Assembly: GCA_039583695.1 (NCBI GenBank)
Contig: JAVKSL010000003.1
Location: 1-64,000, forward strand
DNA: 64,000 nucleotides
DNA from: JAVKSL01 sp039583695
GTDB lineage: Bacteria > Actinomycetota > Acidimicrobiia > Acidimicrobiales > JAJPHD01
Direction: 5' to 3'
The position numbers and the translations under genes were made by a program. Below the pieces are notes generated by a model. It was not told the DNA's origin. It did not search any database and saw only the letters and a program-made list of their open reading frames with translations. Every line of letters begins with the position of its first letter. Within the stretch, counting starts at the first letter, position 1. This document shows positions 52,383 to 61,101 of this stretch, in pieces.

Positions 52383-53360
52383 CTATCCCCTCTGGTAACG
52401 CATCAAGCCAGCGGCGCCAACCACCACGAGGCCGACGACCAGCGGCTCGTAGAACTGCGACACAGCCATCAGGGTCAGGCCATTGGCGAGCGCCGTCAAC
52501 AGGACGGCCCCGACAGCGGGTCCGAGGATGGTGCCGCGCCCACCGAACAGGCTCACACCGCCCAGAACAGTGGCGGCAATCGCGTCGAGCAGGAGCGTCG
52601 TGTCCGGCGCTGGCTCCGCGGCCCCGATTCGGGCCGTGTACAGGACCGCGGTCAGCCCCGCCAGGATGCCCGAGATGAGATACACGGCGATGCGGACCCG
52701 GTCGATGCGGACGCCCATCGCCCGGGCCGCCTCTCGGTCCCCACCCGTGGCCAGGACGTGGGCGCCGAAGCGCGTATGAAACAAGGTCCAATGGCCAGCG
52801 ATGACCACGGCGACGGCGACCAAGACCGGATAGCCGATCGGACCCACCGACCCGGTGGATAACCGGAGGAGAAAGTTGCTCGTGATCTGCGTCGGGGTGC
52901 CCGAGGTCAGGACCAGGGCCAGCCCGCTTGCCACACCCAGAGCGCCCAAGGTGACGATGAAGTCGGTTATGCGCACCTTGGCAATGGTGAGCCCGTTCAA
53001 GAGTCCCATCGCCGCTCCACCAGCGACGGCCGCCAAGCAGGCAAATCCGATCCCGAGTCCGCCGGCATGGGTGACGACCTCGCCCAGCAGAACGGCGCCC
53101 AGCGTGAGGATCGCCACCTCGGAGAGGTCGATCCCCGCTGTAAGGATCACGAAGCTCTGTCCGACCGCCAGGATGACCAGGACGGCCGACTCGGTGAGGA
53201 CGTCCTCGACGTTACCGGCGGATAGGAAGTGGCTGGCGCCGATCCCAAAGACCAGGCACAACACGGCCAGGGCGATAAGCGCAGTCCAGTTCGACCAGAA
53301 GTCGGGCCGGGATCCGAGCAGGCGGGCCCCCTGCCACGTTGGGAGCCGGTTCGAGAGCAT
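52383..53360 (-). CDS. Sugar ABC transporter permease (RbsC-like)
   Basis: 325 residues with about nine or ten hydrophobic segments, including VILTAGIDLSEVAILTLGAV, KVRITDFIVTLGALGVASGL and the coupling region TVLGGVSLFGGRGTILGPAV. Forms the membrane channel with the preceding lipoprotein and following ATPase. It lies 15 nt after the lipoprotein gene. Confidence 0.9.
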   Translation of the reverse strand: MLSNRLPTWQGARLLGSRPDFWSNWTALIALAVLCLVFGIGASHFLSAGNVEDVLTESAVLVILAVGQSFVILTAGIDLSEVAILTLGAVLLGEVVTHAGGLGIGFACLAAVAGGAAMGLLNGLTIAKVRITDFIVTLGALGVASGLALVLTSGTPTQITSNFLLRLSTGSVGPIGYPVLVAVAVVIAGHWTLFHTRFGAHVLATGGDREAARAMGVRIDRVRIAVYLISGILAGLTAVLYTARIGAAEPAPDTTLLLDAIAATVLGGVSLFGGRGTILGPAVGAVLLTALANGLTLMAVSQFYEPLVVGLVVVGAAGLMRYQRG

Positions 53361-53375
53361 CCTGCCGGCCCGGGC

Positions 53376-54431
53376 TCAGTGGCCGAGGAGGCTGGTGAAG
53401 GGGTCGCTGAAGGACTGGAATGGCTTGGGGAATGCTGCCAACGCCTGGCTGGCGTTGGATTGGGTGACCACCTCCGCCGGTGTTGCCACCGAGGCGGGGA
53501 GGTGCTTGCCCTGCGCTGCTGCAGTGCAGGCCTCCACTCCTAGGGCGCCGATCGTGTACGGGAACTGCTCGACGACAGCGGCCATCGTGCCTGCCTTGAC
53601 CTCTTGAAGCACGGCGGTGTCGCCGATGATGGCGGTGGTGTCGACCTTGCCCTGCTTGCCGACGGTGCCGATCGCACGCTGCACTCCCAGCGCCATGTCG
53701 CCGTTGGCCACAAAGAACGCCTTGAGGTTGGGGTGCGTCTCCATGATGCTGGTGGCATCGGCCAGAGCGGTGGCGCGATCCCAGTTCCCCGCCACGGTCT
53801 GGACTATGTCGAGCCTTCCCGCGGCACCCTCGTTGAAGCCCTTGATCCGGGCTTGGCTCGTCGGGTCGCTGGCAAGTCCGCCGATGATGGCCACCTGCGA
53901 GCCGGAGGGCAGCATGCTTGCCAGCTGTGTGGCCATCAGCTTGCCGGCAGCAACGTTGTCGGTGCCGATGTAGGTGGCCAGTTGAAGACCAGCCGCCTGA
54001 GCGGCGCTGGTCGAGATCGGCAGGTCCACGTTCACGATCGGCTTGTGCTGGGACCGCGCCTGGAGGAGGGGCTGTACCAGGTTCGTGGAATCCACCGGGT
54101 TGGCGATGTAGCAGGAGTAGCCATGGGCGACGAGAGCTGAGAGGGCATTGGCCTGACCGGCCGCGTCTGCCAGGTTGCTTGCGGCGTCCACGGTGAGGGG
54201 TACGCCGAGCTTCGCTGCTTCGGCCTGCGCGCCCTGGTTCATGGCGGCAAAGTAGGGGTTGCTGACCGGCTTCAGGATGAAGCCGATGCTCAGGGAGCTG
54301 GGCTTGGTCGAGCTGGTTACCCCGGTGCTGGTCGAGGTTGTCGAAGGCGAAGAAGTGCCGCAGGCGGCGGCCAGTAGGGCGAGTGCGGTCCCCATGGCGG
54401 CGATCCCGAGTGTCCGGGCACGAAGACTCAT
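53376..54431 (-). CDS. Sugar ABC transporter substrate-binding lipoprotein
   Basis: 351 residues from ATG 54431, preceded by AAGGAGGG; the frame is open to 54488 but that crosses the promoter. Signal peptide with lipobox LAAAC (Cys24), Ser/Thr linker, then the RbsB-like domain: LSIGFILKPVSNPYFAAMNQ, VDLPISTSAAQAAGLQLATY and AFFVANGDMALGVQRAIG. First gene of the operon and the most strongly expressed if the promoter at 54503-54531 works as predicted. Confidence 0.9.
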   Translation of the reverse strand: MSLRARTLGIAAMGTALALLAAACGTSSPSTTSTSTGVTSSTKPSSLSIGFILKPVSNPYFAAMNQGAQAEAAKLGVPLTVDAASNLADAAGQANALSALVAHGYSCYIANPVDSTNLVQPLLQARSQHKPIVNVDLPISTSAAQAAGLQLATYIGTDNVAAGKLMATQLASMLPSGSQVAIIGGLASDPTSQARIKGFNEGAAGRLDIVQTVAGNWDRATALADATSIMETHPNLKAFFVANGDMALGVQRAIGTVGKQGKVDTTAIIGDTAVLQEVKAGTMAAVVEQFPYTIGALGVEACTAAAQGKHLPASVATPAEVVTQSNASQALAAFPKPFQSFSDPFTSLLGH

Positions 54432-54455
54432 GAGCGGGTCCCTCCTTCTTTGGTT

Positions 54456-54493
54456 GGCCAAAAACTGGCCCTTCGGTCGGCCAATCACTGGCC
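54456..54493. promoter_or_regulatory. Tandem operator palindromes of the second sugar operon
   Basis: Two perfect inverted repeats of form GGCCA-N5-TGGCC, at 54456-54470 and 54479-54493, 23 bp centre to centre. They lie in the leader just downstream of the lipoprotein promoter, where a bound repressor would block transcription. The divergent ROK gene is the natural candidate regulator. Confidence 0.75.
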
Positions 54494-54502
54494 GCTACGG
54501 TA

Positions 54503-54531
54503 AGGATACAACAACCTTCTGATCTTGTCAA
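54503..54531 (-). promoter_or_regulatory. Promoter of the second sugar ABC operon
   Basis: Minus strand: TTGACA (54531-54526), 17 bp, TATCCT (54508-54503). Near-ideal promoter; start expected near 54496, with both GGCCA palindromes directly downstream. Confidence 0.75.
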
Positions 54532-54586
54532 GCAGAAGTATGGGTAAATAAGAGAAAAGATTGGGGCCCTGGCGTAGAAGGTCCGG

Positions 54587-54592
54587 TATCCT
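54587..54592 (+). promoter_or_regulatory. Candidate -10 (TATCCT) for leaderless ROK gene
   Basis: TATCCT, 6 nt, then GTG 54599. No ribosome site precedes the GTG. The spacing is the same as for the MarR gene (59384-59396). Confidence 0.5.
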
Positions 54593-54598
54593 GATGCG

Positions 54599-55801
54599 GT
54601 GCCCACCCGGACAGTGCTCGCTACCACCGCCAGCGCAGGGACCCTCCTGCAGGTCATCCGCGAGGATGCCCTGGGGACCCGAGCTGCCTTGAGCGACCGT
54701 ACGGGGCTGTCGCGAACCGCTATCAACCAACGTCTCGCCGTGCTCCTCACGCACGGCCTCGTCGTTCCTGACGGACAAGACCATTCGAGCGGCGGGCGGC
54801 CGCCGGCACAGTTCTGCTTCAATGCCCTGGCTGGGCTCGTGCTCGGCGTGGACATCGGGATCACCGCCACCCGGGTGGGGGTAGCCGATCTGTCCGGACA
54901 TATTCTCGCCGAGACAAGTGGTGACCTCTCCGTCGAGGACGGGCCGGGTGCCGTGCTCGGGTGGGTCGCGAAGCACGCGGACGGGCTGCTCCACGAGGTG
55001 GGGACAAGTCCTGGGCGCCTATGGGGGATCGGTGTGGGCGTACCAGGACCAGTCGAGTTCGGGGCAGGCCACGTGGTGAACCCCCCCTTCATGCCCGGCT
55101 GGGACCGCTTCCCCATAGGGCACTGGTTCACCGACCACTACGGCTGTCCCGCTGTCATCGACAAAGACGCCAACATCATGGCCCTGGGTGAGTACCGGAA
55201 CGCCTGGCGCCATCTCCGCCATGTGCTCTTCGTAAAGGCCGGTACAGGCGTCGGCTGTGGAGTGATCGCCGATGGACGGGTCCACCGCGGGGCCCGCGGT
55301 GCAGCCGGTGACATCGGTCACATCCAGCTACAAGGACATGGTGACCCAACCTGCCGTTGCGGCAACCGAGGCTGCGTGGAAGCCATTGCTGGCGGGTGGG
55401 CCCTGGTACGAGACCTTCGGGCGGCAGGATCCTCAGTCCGAACTGCTCGCGACGTGGCTGGACTGGCACATGACCTGGACCATGATTGCCTCCTCGCGAT
55501 CCGCCGGGCGGGCCGGGTGGTAGGCGAAGCGCTCGCCGACGCAGTGAACTTCTTCAACCCTTCCGTCGTCATCGTTGGTGGCTCGATCGGCCTCGCCCAT
55601 GGCGAGTTTCTGGCCGGTGTCCGTGAGGTCGTCTATCAACGGTCTCTGCCCCTCGCAACACAAGACCTTCAGATCGTGCCGTCGTCGCTGGGCGACCAAG
55701 CAGGAATCATCGGGGCGGCGTACCTGGTCGCGGACCTCATCTTGGAGCCCCAGAGAGTGGACAAGCGGCTTACCCGAACCGAGCCTCAAGCGAGCCGATG
55801 A
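54599..55801 (+). CDS. ROK-family transcriptional regulator
   Basis: 400 residues: an N-terminal winged helix-turn-helix (ALSDRTGLSRTAINQRLAVL) and a ROK sugar-kinase-like domain with GVDIGITATRVGVADLSG, GVPGPV, DANIMALGE and the zinc motif GHIQL...CRCGNRGC. It is expected to repress the divergent ABC operon and let go when the sugar binds. Catalytic Asp of ROK kinases falls in IDKDANIMA. GTG start 54599 follows a -10-like TATCCT by 6 nt, so the message may be leaderless. Confidence 0.88.
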   Translation: MPTRTVLATTASAGTLLQVIREDALGTRAALSDRTGLSRTAINQRLAVLLTHGLVVPDGQDHSSGGRPPAQFCFNALAGLVLGVDIGITATRVGVADLSGHILAETSGDLSVEDGPGAVLGWVAKHADGLLHEVGTSPGRLWGIGVGVPGPVEFGAGHVVNPPFMPGWDRFPIGHWFTDHYGCPAVIDKDANIMALGEYRNAWRHLRHVLFVKAGTGVGCGVIADGRVHRGARGAAGDIGHIQLQGHGDPTCRCGNRGCVEAIAGGWALVRDLRAAGSSVRTARDVAGLAHDLDHDCLLAIRRAGRVVGEALADAVNFFNPSVVIVGGSIGLAHGEFLAGVREVVYQRSLPLATQDLQIVPSSLGDQAGIIGAAYLVADLILEPQRVDKRLTRTEPQASR

Positions 55802-55997
55802 TCCCGGAGCTGAGCAGAGCGATCGCTTCCGCCGCAAGTCGTGGTCGCCCACCCGGTACAAGCCGTGAACCTGTGTACAGTAGATCATGGTGTGCTCGCC
55901 GTCCCGGCATTGGCGATCGCGACCAGCCCTCGCGCTGCGGGCTGGTGTGCCGTCACCATGGCATGAACCATCTCGCCCACATCAGGCACCGATTGCT

Positions 55998-56417
55998 TCA
56001 CGGCGGGTCGTCGCGCATCGGCCACAGCGCTTGGAGCTCGGCGGTAGCAGCGTCGAGCGGCTGGAGCCGGCGAAGGCGGTGCCCGTCGGTGCGCAGGTAG
56101 TCGGCCAGCTTGTAGCTGTCGCCGGGATCGGACTTGGCCCGGCTGGCCCCCCAGCGGGGGCGGGCCGCGTTGAACGCGTTGGGGTGGATCGGCACCACCG
56201 GGTGACCGGCGGCGAGCAGCCGGTCAACGACCAGCGCGCTGGTCGTCTCGATCGCCACCGGCAGCTGCTCGGACGGCCCCAGCCCGGCGAGCCGGCCGAT
56301 GACGGCATCGATCCCGGCCTCGTCGTGGGTGAACGGCCAGTGGGCCACCGTCGTCCCGGCGTCGTCGATGACTGTCACGTCGTGGGTGGCGGCCGCCCAA
56401 TCCCATCCTACGAACAT
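55998..56417 (-). pseudogene. IS110-family transposase, N-terminal fragment
   Basis: 139 codons: MFVGWDWAAATHDVTVID, a PVAIETTSALVVDRLLAAG block and NAFNAARPRWGASRAKSDPGDSY, the DEDD RuvC-like N-terminal domain of IS110 elements (first Asp in GWDWA, the DxxD at SDPGDSYKLAD). The family's C-terminal domain, ~250 residues including the catalytic Ser region, is missing, so it is truncated. No element ends were found. Confidence 0.82.
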
Positions 56418-56665
56418 CGGCTTGTCTCGCCTCGTTGTTGTCGTCTGTCGCTGCTTGACTGGTCGGTGTCGGGGCCCTGTCGCCGCTTGCTCATTGTTCG
56501 GCCCTCAGCCGGGCATGTTCCTAAAGGCGGTCACGGGGTCCCGGCGCGTCGGGGGCGGCAGTACTCATGTTGGCCGTTCACCTCCAAGCGACCTTGGCCG
56601 TCCCCCGGGCGTCACCGAGAAGCCACACCAACTCTGACCGAAGCTCACCCCGCAATGGTGGACCA

Positions 56666-57608
56666 ATGAGCGACCGACTGCATGTTGTGGTGATCGGTGG
56701 GGGTCTCGGCGGGTTGTGCCTAGCCCAGGGCCTGCGCCAGGCCGGCGTCGGGGTCAGCGTCTACGAGCGCGACGCCGCCCCGGACAGCCGCTGGGAGGGC
56801 TACTGCATTCAGGTCAACCCGGCGGGGAGCCGATCGCTGCACGCCTGCCTCCCCGAGCCCCTGTGGCGGGCGTTCCTGGGCACCGCCGGCCCTGGCGGCG
56901 AGTTCGGGTTCCTCACCGAGCAGCTCAGGGAGCTGGTGGTGGTCGAGGAGTCGGTGATGTACCCGGTCGCGGCCACCGACCCGGCCGAGGGCCACTACAC
57001 CGTCGACCGGCGCGCCCTGCGCCGGCTGCTGCTACACGGCCTCGACGACGTGGTGCGCTTCGGCGCCGAGTTCGCCAGCTTCGAACCGACCGAAGACAGC
57101 CGGATCGCAGCGAACTTCGCCGACGGCCGCCGCGCGGTCGGCGATGTGCTCATCGGCGCCGACGGCCCGTCCTCCCGGCTGCGCCGGCAGTACCTTCCCC
57201 AGGCGCGGCGGACCCCACTCGGTGTCGGCGGCGTCGGCCACAAGCTGGCGCTCACCCCGTCGAGCCGTAGCTGGCTGCCGCCGCGCCTGCTGGGGGGCAT
57301 GAACTCGGTCAACGTCGCTGCGCGACGCCCACCTGCTCTCCCAGATGCTCACCGCCGCCGACAGCGGCCGTCGGCCCCTGCTCGATGCCATCGCCTACTA
57401 CGAGGCGGAGGTGCGCGACTACGGCTTCGCCGCCGTCCGCTCCTCACTGCGGATGCAACAGCAGTCCCTGACCACCGGAACGCTCCCCACCCTCGCCACC
57501 CGCAGCTGGTTCCGGCTCTGCCGTGCCCTACCACCGGTGCGCCGCCTCACCTTCGCCCACGGCTGGGACCGGCTCTCCTCCCCCCGCCCCTGGGAACAGG
57601 AGGCGTGA
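56666..57608 (+). pseudogene. FAD-dependent monooxygenase, broken
   Basis: ATG 56666 begins VVVIGGGLGGLCLAQGLRQAG (FAD motif) and continues to the DG motif VLIGADGPSSRLRR. Around 57315, after GGMNSVNVA, the frame shifts: the next frame reads LRDAHLLSQMLTAADSG and AIAYYEAEVRDYGFAAVRSS to TGA 57606-57608. The region between, including the second FAD motif GDAxHxxxP, is missing (about 100 residues), so deletion plus frameshift inactivated it. Confidence 0.75.
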
Positions 57609-57728
57609 AAAGGGGCTACGTCCGCCGGCCCCACTCGTGGCGACTCGCCACGACCTCTCCGGGATCCTCGCGCCCCTGTGCCGCGCACGGATCGGCCAAC
57701 GAGACGGGGGTGAGGGCTCTGACGTAGC

Positions 57729-57960
57729 TCAGCGTGCGAGGCGGATGTCGAGTTCGCGTTCCACGTAGTCCCACTCCGGGTCGCGCGGAGCCGGGACACC
57801 AGCTCCTCGAACGCAGGCGCGCCTCGGGGGGCGTATCGAACCAGGTGAGGAAGTCGAAGGGCTCGTCCAGATCCCGGCCGCGGTAGAGCCGGCGGGCCAC
57901 CGCAGGCAGGTATTGCATCCCGATGGCGATGTGGCGAGAGGTCTCCTCAAACAGCTCCCG
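57729..57960 (-). pseudogene. Chlorite-dismutase-family C-terminal remnant
   Basis: Reading in three successive frames gives RELFEETSRHIAIGMQYLPA, VARRLYRGRDLDEPFDFLTW, then APAFEELVSRLRA and PEWDYVERELDIRLAR, together the end of a Cld/HemQ-like protein. Two indels, near 57820 and 57770, break it. The N-terminal half is absent. Confidence 0.6.
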
Positions 57961-58024
57961 CCGAGGCTCGCATGTCGAGCCGTCTTGGCGGCCTCGCCGA
58001 TTGGGACCAACTCCATCCCACCAT

Positions 58025-58055
58025 TTGACATCAAGTCGGCTTGAACCGCCATCAT
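58025..58055 (+). promoter_or_regulatory. Promoter of methyltransferase gene (leaderless type)
   Basis: TTGACA (58025-58030), 19 bp, CATCAT (58050-58055), 6 nt, ATG 58062. The start codon would be at or next to the transcript start. Confidence 0.45.
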
Positions 58056-58061
58056 GGGTCC

Positions 58062-58673
58062 ATGCCGTCGTTGACGTCCTGGTCGAGGACCGAACCGATC
58101 CGCTCAGCCTTCGCGCTGCCCAGCGGATTGCGCGGGCGCCTCGCCGGGCACCTGATGCTGTGGACCAACCCGCAGCGGGACCTGCCCGACCTGATGGACA
58201 TCCAGGTCGGTGACCAGGTCCTGGAAGTCGGATACGGGCCGGGCGCGCTGATCCGGCTACTCGCCCGCACTCCAGCCGGGCAGATCTCCGGGGTGGATCC
58301 CTCACCGCAGATGTGGGATATGGCCTCTCGGCAAACCCGCGCAGAGGTCGCCGCCGGGCGGATCGACCTGCGGATTGGAACCGCCGAGCATTCCGGCTTC
58401 GCCGACGAACAGTTCGACCGTGTGGTCTCGGTCAACAACGTGGCGATCTGGTCCGACCTGGAGGCCGGACTGGTTGAGCTGCACCGGGTGGCATGCCCCG
58501 GCGGACAGATCCTCATCGCCTGGCACGGCGGAACACGGCCCTCCCGGATCGCCCAGCACATGCTGCTGACCGACGACCAGCTTGACCGCATCCAGCACGC
58601 GCTCGCCGGCCTCTGCTCCGACGTCACCCGCCGGGGACTGGCGACCCTCACCGTCTTCGATGCCACCCGGTGA
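58062..58673 (+). CDS. Class I SAM-dependent methyltransferase
   Basis: 203 residues. SAM motif I QVLEVGYGPGALIRLLAR, motif II region ISGVDPSPQMWDMA, motif III FADEQFDRVVSVNNVAIWSD and a post-III LHRVACPGGQILIAWHGG. Intact, small, substrate unknown. No Shine-Dalgarno sequence; the promoter layout suggests a leaderless start at 58062. Confidence 0.8.
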   Translation: MPSLTSWSRTEPIRSAFALPSGLRGRLAGHLMLWTNPQRDLPDLMDIQVGDQVLEVGYGPGALIRLLARTPAGQISGVDPSPQMWDMASRQTRAEVAAGRIDLRIGTAEHSGFADEQFDRVVSVNNVAIWSDLEAGLVELHRVACPGGQILIAWHGGTRPSRIAQHMLLTDDQLDRIQHALAGLCSDVTRRGLATLTVFDATR

Positions 58674-58841
58674 CTCCGCAACGGCTGCGACTGGGAACCC
58701 CTACCGGTGCCGGCGATGCGTGAGTGGTGGGAAGACCACACTGAGCGTGCCCGGTGACGGATCCTCGGGTAACGGGCGGGGAGATCAACGACGCCGTGAG
58801 CCAGTCGTCGGTCCTCAGGGGCGCTGCTGGCTGCCTCGAGG

Positions 58842-59372
58842 TCATGGGGCCCCGACGCTCGGCTCTCCTCCGGCTGCCGAGAGGTCAGGATCGCTCGCGT
58901 CTGAGCGGCCACGCAGCGCTCTTGGGATGAGGACCGCGCTTCTCCCGGTGACCTCGACGAGGGCCATCAGGGTGAGCGCGGAGGTCCATGCTCCCAAGGT
59001 GAGGTCTTTGGCGGCGCTGAAGCGGGCGATGGCGGGACCGCCCCCGTTGGTGGCATACAGGGCGAACACGAGCAGCCAGCTGGTGCCAAGAGTCCAGTAC
59101 GCGACCGTGGTGGCCGTCGAGCGGGCCATGAGCCGGCCGTCGCCACCCCAGTAGACGCTCGTGGAGCGCCCCGCAAGGGTGCCGAGGATGCCACCGGCGA
59201 CAGCGCAGCCGATGACCAGTGCGAGATCAGCGCTGCGGGCGGGGAAGCCTCGGGTATAGGTTACTGCCGCCCAGGCAACGATCCCCATCGGCCACGCCAA
59301 GGCGAACGCGCTCAGGTGCTTTCCTCGCAGCTGGCGGACGACTGAGGAGTAGATGGATCCCAAGAGGTGCAT
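58842..59372 (-). CDS. Membrane protein of unknown function (DUF3054-like)
   Basis: 176 residues from ATG 59372 with about four hydrophobic segments (ALAWPMGIVAWAAVTY, LVIGCAVAGGILGTLAG, TLGTSWLLVFALYATNG, ALTLMALVEVTG). I recall DUF3054 proteins as having this size and topology but cannot confirm it. Its start is within 25 bp of the divergent MarR gene start, so the promoters of the two genes overlap their coding sequences, and the MarR protein is a likely regulator. Confidence 0.5.
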   Translation of the reverse strand: MHLLGSIYSSVVRQLRGKHLSAFALAWPMGIVAWAAVTYTRGFPARSADLALVIGCAVAGGILGTLAGRSTSVYWGGDGRLMARSTATTVAYWTLGTSWLLVFALYATNGGGPAIARFSAAKDLTLGAWTSALTLMALVEVTGRSAVLIPRALRGRSDASDPDLSAAGGEPSVGAP

Positions 59373-59383
59373 CAACAGTGATG

Positions 59384-59389
59384 TATCCT
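59384..59389 (+). promoter_or_regulatory. Candidate -10 (TATCCT) for leaderless MarR gene
   Basis: TATCCT, 6 nt, GTG 59396; no recognisable -35 and no ribosome site. Confidence 0.45.
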
Positions 59390-59395
59390 GGGGTG

Positions 59396-59821
59396 GTGGT
59401 GACCGTCGGTGAGCTGTTCCGCCTGTCGCGGGTGTTACGTGAGGTTGCACTCGAAGCGGCGACCGATCCGGGGGAGGCGCCCCCGAGCGCCGGGCTGGTC
59501 GCAGTGACCGACGACATCGCCCACCACGAGCAGACCACCGTGGGTGAGATCGCCGCCCGCACCGGGCTGGCGCAGAGCCTGGTCTCGAAGGTGGTCGCCG
59601 AGCTGCGAGACGGCGGCGCGGTCGAGATGACCCTCGACGAGAACGACCGGCGCCGCAACCTGATCCGGATCACCGACTCGGCGCGCACCCAGGTCCTCGC
59701 CGACCGGGGCAGCCGCACCGTTGGCGAGGCACTACGGCACCGGTTTCCCGAGCGCTCCGAGGAGAAGCTCACCGGGATCGAAGCTGCACTTGAGGCACTG
59801 GCCGACCAGCTTCAGGATTGA
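59396..59821 (+). CDS. MarR-family transcriptional regulator
   Basis: About 141 residues from GTG 59396; ATG 59381 or GTG 59393/59399 are alternatives. Winged helix: QTTVGEIAARTGLAQSLVSKVV, wing VEMTLDENDRRRNLIRIT, and flanking dimerisation helices. Divergent from the membrane-protein gene with starts only ~24 bp apart. It probably controls itself and that gene; ligand unknown. Confidence 0.82.
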   Translation: MVTVGELFRLSRVLREVALEAATDPGEAPPSAGLVAVTDDIAHHEQTTVGEIAARTGLAQSLVSKVVAELRDGGAVEMTLDENDRRRNLIRITDSARTQVLADRGSRTVGEALRHRFPERSEEKLTGIEAALEALADQLQD

Positions 59822-60064
59822 CCCAGCCGATCGTCTCCGAGGTCACCGATGACCAGCTAGTCGGCAACCGAAGGGCCCGATTGCGATGGGGGTCACTCAA
59901 CAACTCGATCCGTTTGCTGGCATGTAGCAGTACCCGAACCTCCTGCGGGGCAGTCCGAGTGGCGACCTGACCACGCTGAGCGTGCCCGCTGAGGGATCGG
60001 TCAGCGGGGCATCGCCGGCCGCAGAATTGTGGCGGCCGGCGGAGCCTGACGACATACTCAGGAC

Positions 60065-60326
60065 ATGGACGTCCAGCTGTTCAGCGACGCCGGCGCCTTC
60101 TTGCAGGAAGCGGAGGGCTACCTCCCGCCGACCCGTTCAGTGCCAGCGTGATCGCCGTGTACGCGAGTCGTGTAGGCGTCGGTGCCCAGCCACTGGGACC
60201 GGACGACATGTGGTTCACGGTAACCGACGACGGGCGTGTGGTGGGACTTGCCATGCACACGCCACCCCACCGTCTCTTCGTCTCCCGGATGCCCGAGACG
60301 GCCGCGGCCACCCTGGCCGCAGCGCT
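60065..60326 (+). pseudogene. GNAT acetyltransferase N-terminal remnant
   Basis: ATG 60065 (6 nt after a -10-like CATACT) opens MDVQLFSDAGAFLQEAEGYL, then one base is lost near 60126 and the GNAT sequence goes on in another frame: FSASVIAVYASRVG, WFTVTDDGRVVGLAMHTPP and LFVSRMPETAAATLAAALA. It stops being GNAT-like near 60327, where a RelE remnant begins; the acetyl-CoA-binding half is gone. Confidence 0.62.
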
Positions 60327-60563
60327 CGCCCCGCCGCCGCTCGGGCGTTGCGCAAGCTCGATCCCGATGTTCGGCCACGGATTCGGGCCGCCATCGCCCT
60401 GCTGGCCGAGGACCCCCGACCTCCCTCGTCACGCCGCCTGCGAGGCCGTGACGGCTATCGGGTAAGGGTTGGGGCCTGCCGGGTGCTCTACACCGTCGCC
60501 GACGATGTGCTCTTGGTAGTCGTCGTCTCCCTCGGTCATCGCCGCGATTTCTACGACCGCTGA
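60327..60563 (+). pseudogene. RelE-family toxin lacking its N-terminus
   Basis: About 78 residues: RPAAARALRKLDPDVRPRI, RRLRGRDGYRVRVGACRVLY and VLLVVVVSLGHRRDFYDR, the helical and C-terminal sheet part of RelE/ParE-superfamily toxins with Arg and terminal Tyr positions kept. The first beta strand and start codon are missing, cut off by the GNAT remnant in another frame, and no antitoxin gene is next to it. Confidence 0.68.
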
Positions 60564-60702
60564 GCCGATCGCCTACCGGGACGGACGCAGATCAGGGAAG
60601 CCCTCGGCTGAAGACCGTCCGGATGAGGATGGACAACTGCGACCTGCCGCTGTGGAGCAACGCTGGATACGTGGTCCACCGGGCCTCGCCACCGTTCGTC
60701 TG

Positions 60703-60910
60703 ATGCAGGTTGTGGTTTCCGAAGAGCGCCCGGATGTGGACGACCAGGTGCGAGCGGCGTTCCGGGTGCGCTGGCCCGAGTTCATCTTCCACGACCTGGT
60801 GTCCAACGCCCACGTCGAGCGGGTCGGCGCTTATTTCGGCTCCTGGGATCTGTGGCTCATCGACAACGAGCGCGTCTGGGCGGCGGCTGGGGTGCGCCCT
60901 TGCGGTGGGC
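60703..60910 (+). pseudogene. Second GNAT-like N-terminal fragment
   Basis: ATG 60703 opens VVVSEERPDVDDQVRAAFRV and WPEFIFHDLVSNAHVERVG, then LIDNERVWAA; the expected GWGAPLRWA follows only in another frame (about 60878-60905). It resembles the first third of GNAT proteins that begin with a RWPEFxFHD segment. The rest is missing before the next gene. Confidence 0.45.
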
Positions 60911-61101
60911 GCCATGTCGAGCGCGGCGAACAGCTGGTCTTTCGTCGCTGCACCAACGAGTACTCCTGATCCGCAACCGGATCCCGCCGCGGTACAAACG
61001 AGCGGTGGTTTCGACGGTGGCCCCGCGGGCCTGGTAGAGTTGGTGCACCGCGGCTCCGACGATCCGCCACGATGGAGTTGCGCATCGAGGGAGGACGTGT
61101 C

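Noticed and set aside
52137..52862. 241-codon plus-strand frame opposite the ABC transporter genes
   Set aside because: Antisense shadow of two clear ABC transporter genes with no motif of its own.
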